From positions 62,001 to 126,000 of the forward strand of contig NZ_MZXW01000047.1 of the NCBI RefSeq assembly GCF_004123905.1: DNA of 64,000 bases, read 5' to 3'. Below, one piece after another: positions 36,300 to 45,771 of this stretch; the first letter of the stretch is position 1; each line of letters opens with the position of its first letter. The position numbers and the translations under genes are program-made. This DNA is from Bradyrhizobium betae. Lineage in GTDB: Bacteria > Pseudomonadota > Alphaproteobacteria > Rhizobiales > Xanthobacteraceae. The notes beneath the pieces are model-generated. The model was not told the DNA's origin. It ran no database searches and worked only from the letters and a program-made list of their open reading frames with translations.

Positions 36300-37174
36300 C
36301 GCTCTGCCCTCTGCGAGGTTGAACAAATTGATAGAGAAGAGTCTTGGGGGCCCATGCCAGCGCTTACGATGCTGCTGAACATATCGGGGACGACGCTACG
36401 ATAGGTGAACGGCGCGACCGCCTTGCTCGGCTTGACCAGATCGGCGTAAGCGGGCTTATCGAGTGCCGAACCAGTCAGGCCGGTCTGCCGAACCCATTGC
36501 GCAAATCCGTCGTCGGTCACTGCATCGACCGTGAAGTGCATATCGGGAAAGCCGTCACCGCTGAACATGGCGGATATCCCCGCATAGGTTCCGAGATGGT
36601 CCGCCTGCAGGTGGAGGCGCGTCGCCATTCCGGACATGGTGTAGATCTGGCTCCCGAGCTGAGGCACGAAGAAGCTGTTCATGACGCTCGATGAGGTCAG
36701 TTCGAAGCTGATCGGCGTGCCAACCGGGACGACCAGTTTGTTGACGCTGGCGATCCCCTGTTCTGGATAGATGAACAGCCATTTCCAGTCGAGTGAGACG
36801 ACCTGAACGTTGACAGGCTTGACCGCTGAGTTGATCGGCTTGCCCGGATCAAGGTCGTGTGCGCCGATCCATGCGACGCCGCCGACCAGGAGCACTGTCA
36901 TCCCGGGGATTGACCAGACGAGCAACTCAAGACGTCCGGAATATGTGAAATCTGGCCGATAGCGCGCACGCTCATTCGATGCGCGAAACCAAAAGGCAAA
37001 GCCAAGTGTCGCAAGGATCACGGGGATCACGATCGCCAGCATGATGCCTAACGCGTTGAACAAAATCTGCCGTTCGGCCTGCGCAATCGGCCCTTTCGGA
37101 TCGAGCACGCCCTCAGTGCAGCCACCGAGTGTCATGGCCCCGATCAGGAGGACAGCTAGTAAGCCGTATCGCAT
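36296..37174 (-). CDS. cyoA: cytochrome bo3-type quinol oxidase subunit II
   Basis: 292 residues from ATG 37174; the longer frame to 37441 reads through cyoE. A lipobox (LIGAMTLGGC) and two membrane segments precede a cupredoxin domain (VVSLDWKWLFIYPEQGIASV, SSVMNSFFVPQLGSQIYTM). The CuA ligand motif of cytochrome c oxidases is absent (FSGDGFPDMHFTV), which marks it as a quinol oxidase subunit. It starts one base after the cyoE stop. Confidence 0.95.
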   Translation of the reverse strand: MRYGLLAVLLIGAMTLGGCTEGVLDPKGPIAQAERQILFNALGIMLAIVIPVILATLGFAFWFRASNERARYRPDFTYSGRLELLVWSIPGMTVLLVGGVAWIGAHDLDPGKPINSAVKPVNVQVVSLDWKWLFIYPEQGIASVNKLVVPVGTPISFELTSSSVMNSFFVPQLGSQIYTMSGMATRLHLQADHLGTYAGISAMFSGDGFPDMHFTVDAVTDDGFAQWVRQTGLTGSALDKPAYADLVKPSKAVAPFTYRSVVPDMFSSIVSAGMGPQDSSLSICSTSQRAER

Positions 37175-37175
37175 G

Positions 37176-38219
37176 TTAGACCTCGCTGAGGTTGATGGAG
37201 CGCCATGCGGTGCGGACGGCCTTCGGCAGGAGTTCGTCATGCACCGTAATACCGAGGTCGCCATGCTTGGTACGCATGAGCGAAGATGTATTGCCGTCAT
37301 GGTCGACCAGGAGCGCCGCGAACAGCACGAACAGGTAGAATATGGAAAACACGAACAGCCTGTGAGCAGGGCGACGATCAGGTCCAATGCTTCTGTCCAG
37401 CTGGAAGGCGAGCATAAGGAAGAGCGCCCCGCAGATCGCAACGGTCACGCCATAGATCATACCTGCAAACCCCAGTGCGCAGGGCAGCTCTGATGCGAGA
37501 GCCAGGAGGCCGCTGTAGATCAGGATCTGGCGCGTTGTTGCGGCCCGTCCCGCGACAACCGGCAGCATCGGCACGCCCGCACGCGAATAGTCGTCAATAC
37601 GATTTAGCGCCAACGCCCAGAAATGCGGCGGCGTCCACAAGAGGATAATGAGGAACAACGCAAGCGGCTCGAACCCGACTTCTCCGGTTGCCGCGGCCCA
37701 TCCGATCACGGGCGGCAGCGCGCCGGCGGCGCCGCCGACGACGATGTTCTGCCGCGTGGACCGCTTCAGCCACGTCGTGTACACGACGACGTAAAAGAGG
37801 ATTGCTCCGGCCAACAATGCGGCTGCCATGAGGTTCGTCGCCAAAGCGAGAGCCACCACAGCAATGCCGCCAAGAACGGCTCCAAGGACAAGCGCGTCGA
37901 ACCGAGAGACCTTGCCCAGGGGAATTGGCCGCATGGCAGTGCGGCTCATGATCGCATCGATATCGGCGTCGTACCACATGTTGAGCACGCCGGCGGATCC
38001 GGCTCCCGCTGCAATGGCAATAACCGCCACAAGAGTCGTCAGCGGATCAAGTCGAACCGGAGCGGAGCTCAATCCGACGAGCGCCGTGAAGACGGCAAGC
38101 ATCATCACGCGCGGCTTTGTGAGGGTGACGAAGTCGGACACACGCCGATAGTCAACCCGCCGATAGGCAGAGCGAGCTCGTCTTTTCCCAAGCTGGCCAG
38201 CAATGGATTTGACGTTCAT
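37176..38219 (-). CDS. cyoE: protoheme IX farnesyltransferase
   Basis: 347 residues. A UbiA-family prenyltransferase with the first Asp-rich motif NMWYDADIDAIMSRT and PIPLGKVS, the second motif ALNRIDDYSRAGVPMLPVV, and LTKPRVMML near the N-terminus. It makes heme O for the oxidase. It is the first gene of the operon, rather than the last as in E. coli cyoABCDE. About 45 extra C-terminal residues after the final membrane segment run up to the cyoA start. Confidence 0.94.
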   Translation of the reverse strand: MNVKSIAGQLGKRRARSAYRRVDYRRVSDFVTLTKPRVMMLAVFTALVGLSSAPVRLDPLTTLVAVIAIAAGAGSAGVLNMWYDADIDAIMSRTAMRPIPLGKVSRFDALVLGAVLGGIAVVALALATNLMAAALLAGAILFYVVVYTTWLKRSTRQNIVVGGAAGALPPVIGWAAATGEVGFEPLALFLIILLWTPPHFWALALNRIDDYSRAGVPMLPVVAGRAATTRQILIYSGLLALASELPCALGFAGMIYGVTVAICGALFLMLAFQLDRSIGPDRRPAHRLFVFSIFYLFVLFAALLVDHDGNTSSLMRTKHGDLGITVHDELLPKAVRTAWRSINLSEV

Positions 38220-38563
38220 CTTGCCGCTCCAGGTTCATTCGGAATGAGAGCTGTCGTGTTCGGTCCGAACAGCCGCAGTGTGTGCATGCAGTATGTCTTC
38301 CCTCCCCTGCCCGCGATTGGACATGGCTGCTCGATTGGTGCCAATCCTGCTCAAAACGCCGGCCCGCCGTATTCAGTCAAACGGCCCAATCGCGAACGCA
38401 CGATTCAGAACAATCTGAGCACGTTTCAACAAGCGCTCTGCGTCTACGTCTCCTAGAGCAGATCATCATCGGGATCGCTGCAACGCGCGGTCCCTAGTTT
38501 AAACGTCGGCGAGATTCGTTACGTTTGCTAGGGATCGATCGCCGAGCCCACGGAGAACTATCG
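38220..38563. other. divergent promoter region for cyo operon and exported protein
   Basis: 344 bp between cyoE (minus) and the exported-protein gene (plus). It should hold both promoters. No FNR/FixK-type palindrome (TTGAT-N4-ATCAA) was seen. Confidence 0.4.
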
Positions 38564-38917
38564 ATGAAAACGCTTTTGCTCTGGACGATCGTAGCCGCCT
38601 GCCTTGTGACCTCCGCCGCGCAGGCGCGATCGGCCTATGACGGCTCCTGGGACCTCGCCTTCGTGACGCAAGGCGGCGCGTGCGACCCAAGCTACAACTT
38701 CACGGTCAATATCTCCGACGGAGTCGTCACTCATCCCAATCTTGTGAAATTCAGGGGATACGTCGCGAGATCCGGTTCGGTTCGCGCGTCCGTGACGGTC
38801 CACGATAAATTCGCGTCCGGCACGGGCAAACTTTCCGGTAGCTCGGGTCGCGGACATTGGAGCGGTTACGCGGGACGTTCGCGATGCTCTGGCTACTGGA
38901 CTGCGCAACGCAATTGA
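38564..38917 (+). CDS. exported protein of unknown function
   Basis: 117 residues from ATG 38564 (MKTLLLWTIVAACLVTSAA) with a signal peptide cut near AQA. The mature part is beta-rich: YDGSWDLAFVTQGGACDPSY, FTVNISDGVVTHPNLVKFRG, then a Gly/Ser-rich C-terminus ending CSGYWTAQRN. Two cysteines could form a disulfide. The upstream start at 38525 is rejected because it would bury the signal sequence. It is probably periplasmic. Confidence 0.75.
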   Translation: MKTLLLWTIVAACLVTSAAQARSAYDGSWDLAFVTQGGACDPSYNFTVNISDGVVTHPNLVKFRGYVARSGSVRASVTVHDKFASGTGKLSGSSGRGHWSGYAGRSRCSGYWTAQRN

Positions 38918-40177
38918 CCGGGCAAAGGCGGGAGAGCTCGTGCTCCGAGTCGCCGACTTGCGAGACGGCGTTGAACACGATCGCGCTGGCGGCCTCGCTC
39001 CTGTTTGCTCACGGTCAGACCACGGAACGGACGGTTGTCTCTGCCGGGCGCCTTGGGTGCGCGCGCGGCGCGACAGTGAGGGTGCTGCCGCACTGGGATG
39101 AGCTGATCGTAGAACTCGACGGTGCGCCCGTCTCACAAATCGTGCCCGCCAAGCCGCGCGGCGTGGACATGGGCAGGGTACTCGCCGTTACGGCGGTGAT
39201 CGATCAGATCTGAGACGGCACATTGTCGGCCGGGGCCGCGCAATGCGCGCTTGAGTCGGCCGGCCGTTTACCGCCAGCTTCTACGCTACGCTTCACCTTG
39301 TTCGCAGCGGCTGGCGCGGCTTCGCTTGGTCAAGTTCGGCACGCGCTCGACACCCCAAGCCTCCTATTGATCGCGGCGAGCGCTGCCATCGGTGCGCTCG
39401 TCCGGCGTTGGCTGTCCGACTTCAGCCATAACCCACTGGCACAGCCACTTTGCGCCGCATTTGTCGCGGGAATCGTAGCGGCTGCAGCGGGATATTTCCA
39501 GCTATCGAATACAACATTCTGGTCGGCTTCTATCCCTCCACGGTGCTGGTCCCCGGTCCACATATCCTCAACGGTGCAATCGACCTCGCTCGTACGCGCA
39601 GCGTGCTGGGAATTGCGCGCCTGGCATATGCCCGCATCATAGTGTTCCTGATCTGCATCGGCGGCCTGTTCGGGTTCACGGTCGCCGGCGTCAAACTCGC
39701 GATAGCTGGATCATCTCCGCCGGTGTCCTTGGTCATTGACGTGGTTGCGGCATGCTGCGCCGCCGCCTCCTTCGGCACCTTCTTCTCAATGCCGGGGCGT
39801 TTGCTGCCTTTCCCAATCGCGGTGGGTATGCTTGCGCATGCCGCACGGTGGGCGGTGATCTCCGCCGGCGGAGGTGCTCCGGCCGGGACGCTCGTCGCCT
39901 GCACTCTCACCAGCATCCTCACGGCGCCAATCGTCGATCGCCTCCTTTGCGGCTGTCGCATTCTCGGCCGTGGTCTCGTTGATGCCGGGTTTCTTCCTGT
40001 TCAACACGGCGGCGGGCCTTGCCGAATTGGTCTCAATTGGCCCGGGCGCACCGGCAGCTCTGCTGACCAGTATCGGCGCAAGCGGTTCCACAGCACTTTT
40101 TAATCATCTTGGCCATGGTCTTCGGGCTGATCCTGCCTCGCATGCTGTACGAGCGCCTCAGGCCCTGCCCCGAATGA
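38914..40177 (+). pseudogene. threonine/serine exporter family (ThrE-like) gene with multiple frameshifts
   Basis: Pieces of one membrane protein appear in successive phases. The N-terminal domain (LLFAHGQTTERTVVSAGRL, LPHWDELIVELDG) ends in TGA at 39213. The same phase then resumes (SAGAAQCALESAGRLPPAST, SLLLIAASAAIGALVRRWL). A shift near 39520 leads to STVLVPGPHILNGAIDLART and MPGRLLPFPIAVGMLAHAAR, another near 39945 to VVSLMPGFFLFNTAAGLAEL, and another at the T run near 40100 to LIILAMVFGLILPRMLYERL with a stop at 40177. It is non-functional unless these are sequencing errors. Its start overlaps the stop of the exported-protein gene. Confidence 0.8.
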
Positions 40178-40282
40178 TGAGGCACGCGCGTTCAATGCAC
40201 CGCAGCGCCGTCCAAGATCGATCCGGAGCTTCCCTGTATCTGATCCTATCGGGCCGGCTGGCCCTAGAGAGTCGGTACACCC

Positions 40283-41620
40283 ATGACGACAATTCTGACC
40301 AAATCGTTCCCACAAGACAAACAGCCACTGACAAAGCCGGCGCCGGGCAAAAAGCGCGTTTTGATCGTCGGCGGTGGCTTTGCGGGTATCGCGGCGGCGC
40401 GAGCCCTAAAGCGGACCGATGTCGAAATCAGGCTAATCGACCGGCGCAATCACCACATCTTTCAGCCGCTGCTGTACCAGGTCGCCACCGCTGTTTTGGC
40501 GCCATCCGAAATAGCGGCGCCGATCCGGCAGCTTGAGGCGAAACAGAAGAACCTCAGCGTGTTGCTGGCGGAGATCAGGGGCATCAATCTGGCAACGCGC
40601 ATTGTCGAGGTTGCTTGTCCGGGGATTGGCAGTCGAAAGCTTGAGTACGACTTCCTCGTGATCGCGACCGGAATGCGTCCGAGTTATTTCGGTCATGACG
40701 AATTCGCGCGGTTCGCACCAGGCCTCAAGAGCCTCAACGATGCCGAAACGATCCGAGCCAAGATCCTGAGCGCGTTCGAATTGGCAGAATCGACCGATGA
40801 CGAGAAGGAACGCGCACGCCAAATGACCTTCGTCTTGGTGGGAGCCGGTCCGACCGGCGTCGAGCTTGCCGCTTCGATCGCTCAGCTGGTCTCGGTGACC
40901 CTGCGCAACAATTTCCGCAAGATCGACCCTGCCAAGAGCCGAATTGTTTTGCTGGATGGGGGCACTCGTATTCTGCCGACCTTTGCGGAATCGCTGGCGC
41001 GAAAGGCAGCCAACCGGCTTACGAAACTGGGCGTCGAGGTGTCGACGGGGGTAAAGGTCGAGAAGGTCGACGACCAAGGCGTGATAGCGGCCGGCAACCG
41101 GATTCCTGCTGCTACCGTGCTTTGGACGGCAGGCGTCAGCGCCTCCCCGGTTGTTAAAATGCTCGGGACCCAGACAGACCGCGCCGGGCGCGCATTCGTT
41201 GGTGCATTCATGGACATTCCCGAGGCGCCCAACGTCTTTGTTGCAGGAGACGCAGCCACGATGACCCAGGATGGTCACCCGGTGCCCGGAGTGGCGCAGG
41301 CAGCCATTCAACAGGGACGATTTGTTGGGCATGTCATCGCCAACCGGGTCAGGGGACGCAACGACGGTCGACCGTTTCGGTACCGCAACAAAGGCAATAT
41401 GGCGGTGGTCGGCAAAAACTTTGCCATCCTCGAGGCCGGCTATTTGCGCAGCAGCGGCTTTGTAACCTGGTGGGTGTGGGCCGCGCTGCACGTGCTCGCG
41501 CTGCCGCAGCTTCAGAACCGATTTCGCGTTCAGACGCAATGGTTCTGGTCATATCTGTCGGGACAGCGAAGCTCACGACTGATTTCCGAGGGGCCGCGGT
41601 CGTCCTCGTCTCAGCAGTGA
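40283..41620 (+). CDS. ndh: type II NADH:quinone oxidoreductase (NDH-2)
   Basis: 445 residues. The FAD-binding motif (RVLIVGGGFAGIAAARAL) is followed by HHIFQPLLYQVATAVLAPSE, the NADH-binding motif (FVLVGAGPTGVELAASIAQL), VFVAGDAA and the quinone-side AQAAIQQGRFVG. The C-terminal segment (WWVWAALHVLALPQ) provides membrane attachment. It oxidises NADH and reduces quinone without pumping protons. Opposite in strand to the cyo operon, but together they form a minimal NADH-to-oxygen chain. The length suits the family. Confidence 0.95.
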   Translation: MTTILTKSFPQDKQPLTKPAPGKKRVLIVGGGFAGIAAARALKRTDVEIRLIDRRNHHIFQPLLYQVATAVLAPSEIAAPIRQLEAKQKNLSVLLAEIRGINLATRIVEVACPGIGSRKLEYDFLVIATGMRPSYFGHDEFARFAPGLKSLNDAETIRAKILSAFELAESTDDEKERARQMTFVLVGAGPTGVELAASIAQLVSVTLRNNFRKIDPAKSRIVLLDGGTRILPTFAESLARKAANRLTKLGVEVSTGVKVEKVDDQGVIAAGNRIPAATVLWTAGVSASPVVKMLGTQTDRAGRAFVGAFMDIPEAPNVFVAGDAATMTQDGHPVPGVAQAAIQQGRFVGHVIANRVRGRNDGRPFRYRNKGNMAVVGKNFAILEAGYLRSSGFVTWWVWAALHVLALPQLQNRFRVQTQWFWSYLSGQRSSRLISEGPRSSSSQQ

Positions 41621-41668
41621 TTAGACTCGGTAGTCACGTTTTTCGGCAATTAGTTGAGGACTGCACCT

Positions 41669-42118
41669 GTGGATGCCTCCATCATCTCCGCCCTCGCCGC
41701 CCTCACCGGGGCAGCCGTCGGCGGTTTGACGAGCGGGATTGCAAATTGGCGGAGCCAACGAAGCCAGGTCCGCGCCCAATGGATTCTCCACGAGGAGACC
41801 CGCCGCCAGACCCTCTACAGGGATTTCATCGAGGACGCCGCTAAGTGCTACATCGATGCGCTCCAGCACGACAAGGCCGACATTCCAAACCTGGTCAGTC
41901 TTTACGCTAAGTTGAGCGCGATGCGGGCGGTGGCGTCAAAGCAGGTAGTCCATCAAGCCGAAGACGTCGCCCGAAAAATTCTCGACAGCTATCTGGAGCC
42001 TGATAAGAACTTCGTCCAACTGCGCGAAATGGCCATTGATGGCACGATCGATCTATTGCTTGGCTTCAGTCATGCGTGCCGCGACGAATTCGAGAAGATG
42101 CGGCCAGTAGATTTCTGA
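41669..42118 (+). CDS. hypothetical protein with N-terminal hydrophobic helix
   Basis: 149 residues from GTG 41669 (or 154 from TTG 41654). The N-terminal segment ALAALTGAAVGGLTSGIANW is Gly/Ala-rich and may insert in the membrane. The rest is charged and helical (HEETRRQTLYRDFIEDAAKC, LREMAIDGTIDLL). No enzyme motif is seen. It follows ndh by 48 bp on the same strand and could be cotranscribed. Confidence 0.65.
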   Translation: MDASIISALAALTGAAVGGLTSGIANWRSQRSQVRAQWILHEETRRQTLYRDFIEDAAKCYIDALQHDKADIPNLVSLYAKLSAMRAVASKQVVHQAEDVARKILDSYLEPDKNFVQLREMAIDGTIDLLLGFSHACRDEFEKMRPVDF

Positions 42119-42164
42119 CCGCCCCCCATCATTTCAGCTCGCGCTGTCGCCAGCCTCGAATGCG

Positions 42165-42734
42165 CTATTCCCGGGATCGTACCGCCTCGATCCAACTCGC
42201 GAAGGCCTGCATAAACCCCTGGAGGAATTTGCCGGTTCCTTCGCTGGCGATGTTGCCGTGTTCATCGAAGAGCTTGTCGAGGCGACCAACGTAAGCCTCG
42301 GGCTGCTGCATGGCCGGTACGTTCAAGAACACCAGCGATTGCCTGAGATGATGATTGGCGCCAAAGGCGCCGATCGCACCCGGCGAGCCGCTGACGATCG
42401 CTCCAGGCTTGCGGTCCCAGACGCTACTCCCATATGGCCTCGAACCAACGTCCAGTGCGTTCTTGAGAGCGGCTGGCACCGAGCGATTATATTCGGGCGT
42501 GACGAACAGCACTGCGTCGGCGCCCTTGACGCGCTGCCGGAATGCGGTCCAATCCGCCGGTGGATCGATGTCGAGATCCTCGTTGTAGAGAGGCAGTTGC
42601 CCGATTTCGACGATCTCGAGCTTAAGCGACGATGGCGCGAGCGAGATTAACGCATTCGCCAACGTCCGGTTAAACGACGCCTTCCGCAGGCTTCCAACCA
42701 GCACACACACGTTCATCGGCTTATCCATTGTCAT
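42165..42734 (-). CDS. NADPH-dependent FMN reductase
   Basis: 189 residues. A flavodoxin-like fold: NVCVLVGSLRKASFNRTLAN binds FMN phosphate, then IGQLPLYNEDLD, FVTPEYNRSVPAALKNALD and SGSPGAIGAFGA. The family includes chromate/quinone reductases and azoreductases. Its first ATG overlaps the stop of the enoyl-CoA hydratase gene upstream (ATGA), so it is the last gene of the acyl-CoA operon. A role in supplying reduced flavin or protecting from quinones is inference. Confidence 0.9.
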   Translation of the reverse strand: MTMDKPMNVCVLVGSLRKASFNRTLANALISLAPSSLKLEIVEIGQLPLYNEDLDIDPPADWTAFRQRVKGADAVLFVTPEYNRSVPAALKNALDVGSRPYGSSVWDRKPGAIVSGSPGAIGAFGANHHLRQSLVFLNVPAMQQPEAYVGRLDKLFDEHGNIASEGTGKFLQGFMQAFASWIEAVRSRE

Positions 42735-43516
42735 GCGTTCGCCTGAGATTTGACGGTCCTGGTGAAGTCAGGCTTGCGCTTCTCCATGAAGGCCGTAAGC
42801 GCCTCTTTTGCGTCTTCGGAGCGGACTTGCGCACTGAACTCTTCATTCTCAGCCTTCATCGCAGCCTTGATCTGTTCCCGAAATGGCCGCTTCATGAGCC
42901 TCTTGCTCGCTTGCAGTGCTCCTGCTGGCTTTGCTGACAAATTCCGGGCCGTTTCGGTCGCTCTCGCCAGGACGTCGTTGTCGGGTACGACCTGTGTAAC
43001 GAGGCCCAATTCCGCAGCGCGTTTGGCATCGAAGGGAGACCCCAACAAAATCAGCTCCGCCGCACGGACGTGACCGATCCGCGCTGGCACCGAGCAGCTC
43101 GATCCGAATTCCGGCACGACTGCAAGATTGATGAAGGGCAGCTGCAATTTCGCGCTCTCGCCCGCATATATGAAGTCGCAGTGCGTCAGCATGGTGGTGC
43201 CGCCACCGATCGCGCTGCCGTGGAGCGCGACGACGATCGGTTTGTCGAAATTGACAAGCGCCTCCATCAGTCCGGCTTGCGGAGAGTCTCCAGGCCCGGG
43301 AGGATTCCTGATGAAATCTTCGATATCGTTGCCCGCGCAGAACGATTCTCCAGCACCGTGCCAGAGGACGACACGCGTGTTCTCGTCATTTGCCGCCTCG
43401 TTGAAGATGCCTGCCAGAGCCACGTACATGGCCGATGTCATCGCGTTCCGCTTGGTCGGGCGGTTCAACTGAACCCGCAGGATGCTTCCTGCGTGTTCGG
43501 TAACAATATCTTCCAT
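42731..43516 (-). CDS. enoyl-CoA hydratase/isomerase family protein (2)
   Basis: 261 residues from ATG 43516 with AGGAG seven bases upstream; the longer frame lacks support. Crotonase fold: oxyanion-hole segments ESFCAGNDIEDF and LHGSAIGGGTTMLTHCDFIY. The first hydratase Glu is replaced (GGGTTM), while the Glu in VVPEFGSSCSVPARIG is present. This pattern fits enoyl-CoA isomerases better than hydratases. It lies 82 bp after the CoA-transferase gene and overlaps the FMN reductase gene. Confidence 0.9.
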   Translation of the reverse strand: MEDIVTEHAGSILRVQLNRPTKRNAMTSAMYVALAGIFNEAANDENTRVVLWHGAGESFCAGNDIEDFIRNPPGPGDSPQAGLMEALVNFDKPIVVALHGSAIGGGTTMLTHCDFIYAGESAKLQLPFINLAVVPEFGSSCSVPARIGHVRAAELILLGSPFDAKRAAELGLVTQVVPDNDVLARATETARNLSAKPAGALQASKRLMKRPFREQIKAAMKAENEEFSAQVRSEDAKEALTAFMEKRKPDFTRTVKSQANA

Positions 43517-43598
43517 TATCGCACTCCTGCTGCGTCTGGTGAATTTGGCTGCACGTGAGACGCCGGGAGCGGCTCCGCGGCGCCGACTGGTCGTCGTC

Positions 43599-44825
43599 CT
43601 AGGCCGCACTTTCCTTTGCTTTCGGGATGGCACCGCTTTCATGCAAAACATCGATTTCGGTTGCGGTGAATCCGAGCTGCCGGAGAACCTCCTCGTTGTG
43701 CTCTCCGATCTTTGGGGCGCGCTTCGCGGGCACTTTCGTGACGCCATGCACCTGAAGCGGGCTACTGATGGTCGACGTCAGCTTGCCACCTGCACCGTCG
43801 AGCGGGACGATGATGTCGTTGGCCCGGAGCTGGGGATCGTTGATTACCTCCTGGGGCCCACGCACCGCACCAAACGTTACATGAACGCCGTTGAACACTT
43901 CGTACCAATGTGACATCGGCTCGGCGCAGAAGGTCTGGTCGAGAATCGCCGTGAGCTCCGTCATGTTTGCCATCAGCTTCGCCGGGTCGGAGAACCGTGG
44001 ATCAGTCAGAAGATCGGGGCGGCCAATCGCCTTCGCCACGGCGTCCACCTTGTCTGGCGTGATGAGGAGGACGAACCAGGTATCATCCTTGGCGCGATAC
44101 ACGTTCATGGCTGCATTCGCCGGGTGCATACGATCATGCGGACCGAAGAATTTCGCATCGCACAGCGCGGCCTGGATCGAGACGCTGGCGGACCACACGC
44201 CCTCGGCGAGAAGCGAGGTTGTGACATGCGCCCCCTCCCCTGTACGTTCACGACGATACAGCGCCGTGACGATTGCCGAATAGAGCCCGACGGCGGTAGC
44301 ATTGTCTCCGCTGCCAGCAACCGGCCAGGTCGGCGGCGCACCGGCGTCGCGCGTCATCGATAGCAATCCACTCCGAGCCCAGTACGACGTAATGTCGAAT
44401 CCGGGAAGGTTCGCATCCGGCCCCTTATCGCCGAAACCGGTAATATCGGCGTAAATCAGCCGCGGATTCCACGCCGTCACATCTTCATATTCGATCTTCA
44501 ATTTCTTGCGTGCCGGGTGCGGCGTGTTGACGATGAGAACGTCGGCCCATTTGACGAGCTTTTCGAGAACCTGATGGGCACTTGGAGATTTCAGATCAAG
44601 CGCCATGCCGCGCTTGTTGCGGTTGGCCAAATGCCAGGGATAGGCATCGTCAGCAACCGGCTGCGGCGGGAGGTGATTCGCGTGTCGCCACAGTTCGCCG
44701 CTCGGCGGCTCGACCTTGATCACGTCCGCACCAAAATCGGACAGGATCACGGCGGCACTGGGGCCTGCGATGAAGCTCGCGAGGTCCACCACTTTCAGTC
44801 CGGAGAAGATGTTGTCGTTTGCCAT
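43599..44825 (-). CDS. class III (CaiB/BaiF) acyl-CoA transferase
   Basis: 408 residues from ATG 44825 (MANDNIFSGLKVVDLASFIA). Family motifs: VVDLASFIAGPSAAVILSD, ADVIKVEPPSGELWR, NRNKRGMALDLKS and the active-site Asp in VAGSGDNATA, which forms a covalent aspartyl-CoA. It would move CoA onto a carboxylic acid, activating the substrate of this operon. Carnitine, dicarboxylate or a branched acid are all possible; the donor is unknown. Confidence 0.93.
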   Translation of the reverse strand: MANDNIFSGLKVVDLASFIAGPSAAVILSDFGADVIKVEPPSGELWRHANHLPPQPVADDAYPWHLANRNKRGMALDLKSPSAHQVLEKLVKWADVLIVNTPHPARKKLKIEYEDVTAWNPRLIYADITGFGDKGPDANLPGFDITSYWARSGLLSMTRDAGAPPTWPVAGSGDNATAVGLYSAIVTALYRRERTGEGAHVTTSLLAEGVWSASVSIQAALCDAKFFGPHDRMHPANAAMNVYRAKDDTWFVLLITPDKVDAVAKAIGRPDLLTDPRFSDPAKLMANMTELTAILDQTFCAEPMSHWYEVFNGVHVTFGAVRGPQEVINDPQLRANDIIVPLDGAGGKLTSTISSPLQVHGVTKVPAKRAPKIGEHNEEVLRQLGFTATEIDVLHESGAIPKAKESAA

Positions 44826-44864
44826 GGGTGTGCTTTCCAAATCCTCGTCGGGAGCGACCTCGTC

Positions 44865-45722
44865 TCAGCGTCCGCGAAACTGCGGCGCGCGCTTCTCGAG
44901 GAAGGCGGCGGTGCCTTCCTTCTTGTCTTCAGTGGCGGCGCAAATGCCGAAATAAGAGGCCTCCAATGCAAGGCCTTCGCCTTGGCTGGCATCCAGCCCC
45001 TTGTTAGCCGCCTCCAGAGAGAACTTCACAGCAATCGGAGCGTTAGCGGCGATCTGCTTCAGAATCGCCTCCGCACGGTCAATCAGGCTCGATGCTGAAA
45101 CGACCTCGTTGACGAGGCCAATGCGAAACGCTTCCTGTGCTGAAATCGTTTCGCCGGTTAGGATAAGCTGCAACGCTCGGCCCTTTCCGACCAGCCGCGG
45201 CAACCGCTGCGTGCCGCCGCCGCCAGGCAGCAGTCCCAATTTCACTTCCGGCTGCCCGAACTTGGCGTGCTCCGCTGCTATCCTGATGGTGCAGGCCATC
45301 GCGGTCTCGCAGCCGCCGCCCAGCGCAAAACCATTGATAGCCGCGATCACCGGTTTGCCGAGATTTTCGATGAGGTCCAGCACACCCTGCCCGAACCGGC
45401 TGGACTCCTCCGCTTCATAGGCATCTACATGTGCAAGTTCACTGATGTCGGCACCGGCGATAAAGGCCTTGTCGCCCGCGCCGGTGAGAATCACGCCGTG
45501 CACGGAGGCATCTGCTTTTGCGTCCTCGAATGCGGCGTGCAGATCGGTCCAGGTGGGCGTGTTGAGCGCGTTGAGCACCTTGGGCCGGTTGACCGTGACG
45601 TAGGCGATCGAGCCCTTTTTCTCGTATTGGACATTCGCCAGCGCTAGCGCCGCTCTGGGCAGGGAGTTGGGTAATGTTGCAGGCGAAGCGCTTAAAGGTG
45701 CAGCTTGCGAAACCATAGTCAT
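44865..45722 (-). CDS. enoyl-CoA hydratase (1)
   Basis: 285 residues as given; the second ATG at 45716 is better spaced from AGGAG. Complete crotonase: DKAFIAGADISELAHVDA, INGFALGGGCETAMACTIRI with the first catalytic Glu, and PEVKLGLLPGGGGTQRLPRL with the second. It hydrates trans-2-enoyl-CoA to 3-hydroxyacyl-CoA, which the dehydrogenase upstream would oxidise. It lies between the acyl-CoA dehydrogenase and CoA-transferase genes with short gaps (49 and 39 bp). Confidence 0.93.
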   Translation of the reverse strand: MTMVSQAAPLSASPATLPNSLPRAALALANVQYEKKGSIAYVTVNRPKVLNALNTPTWTDLHAAFEDAKADASVHGVILTGAGDKAFIAGADISELAHVDAYEAEESSRFGQGVLDLIENLGKPVIAAINGFALGGGCETAMACTIRIAAEHAKFGQPEVKLGLLPGGGGTQRLPRLVGKGRALQLILTGETISAQEAFRIGLVNEVVSASSLIDRAEAILKQIAANAPIAVKFSLEAANKGLDASQGEGLALEASYFGICAATEDKKEGTAAFLEKRAPQFRGR

Positions 45723-45771
45723 GTCTCCTGGGTGAGGCAGCCGGCGCTGGTGCGCCGGCGCCGCTGCGATG

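Noticed and set aside
40433..41539. 368-codon minus-strand open frame
   Set aside because: Antisense to ndh; no recognisable motif.
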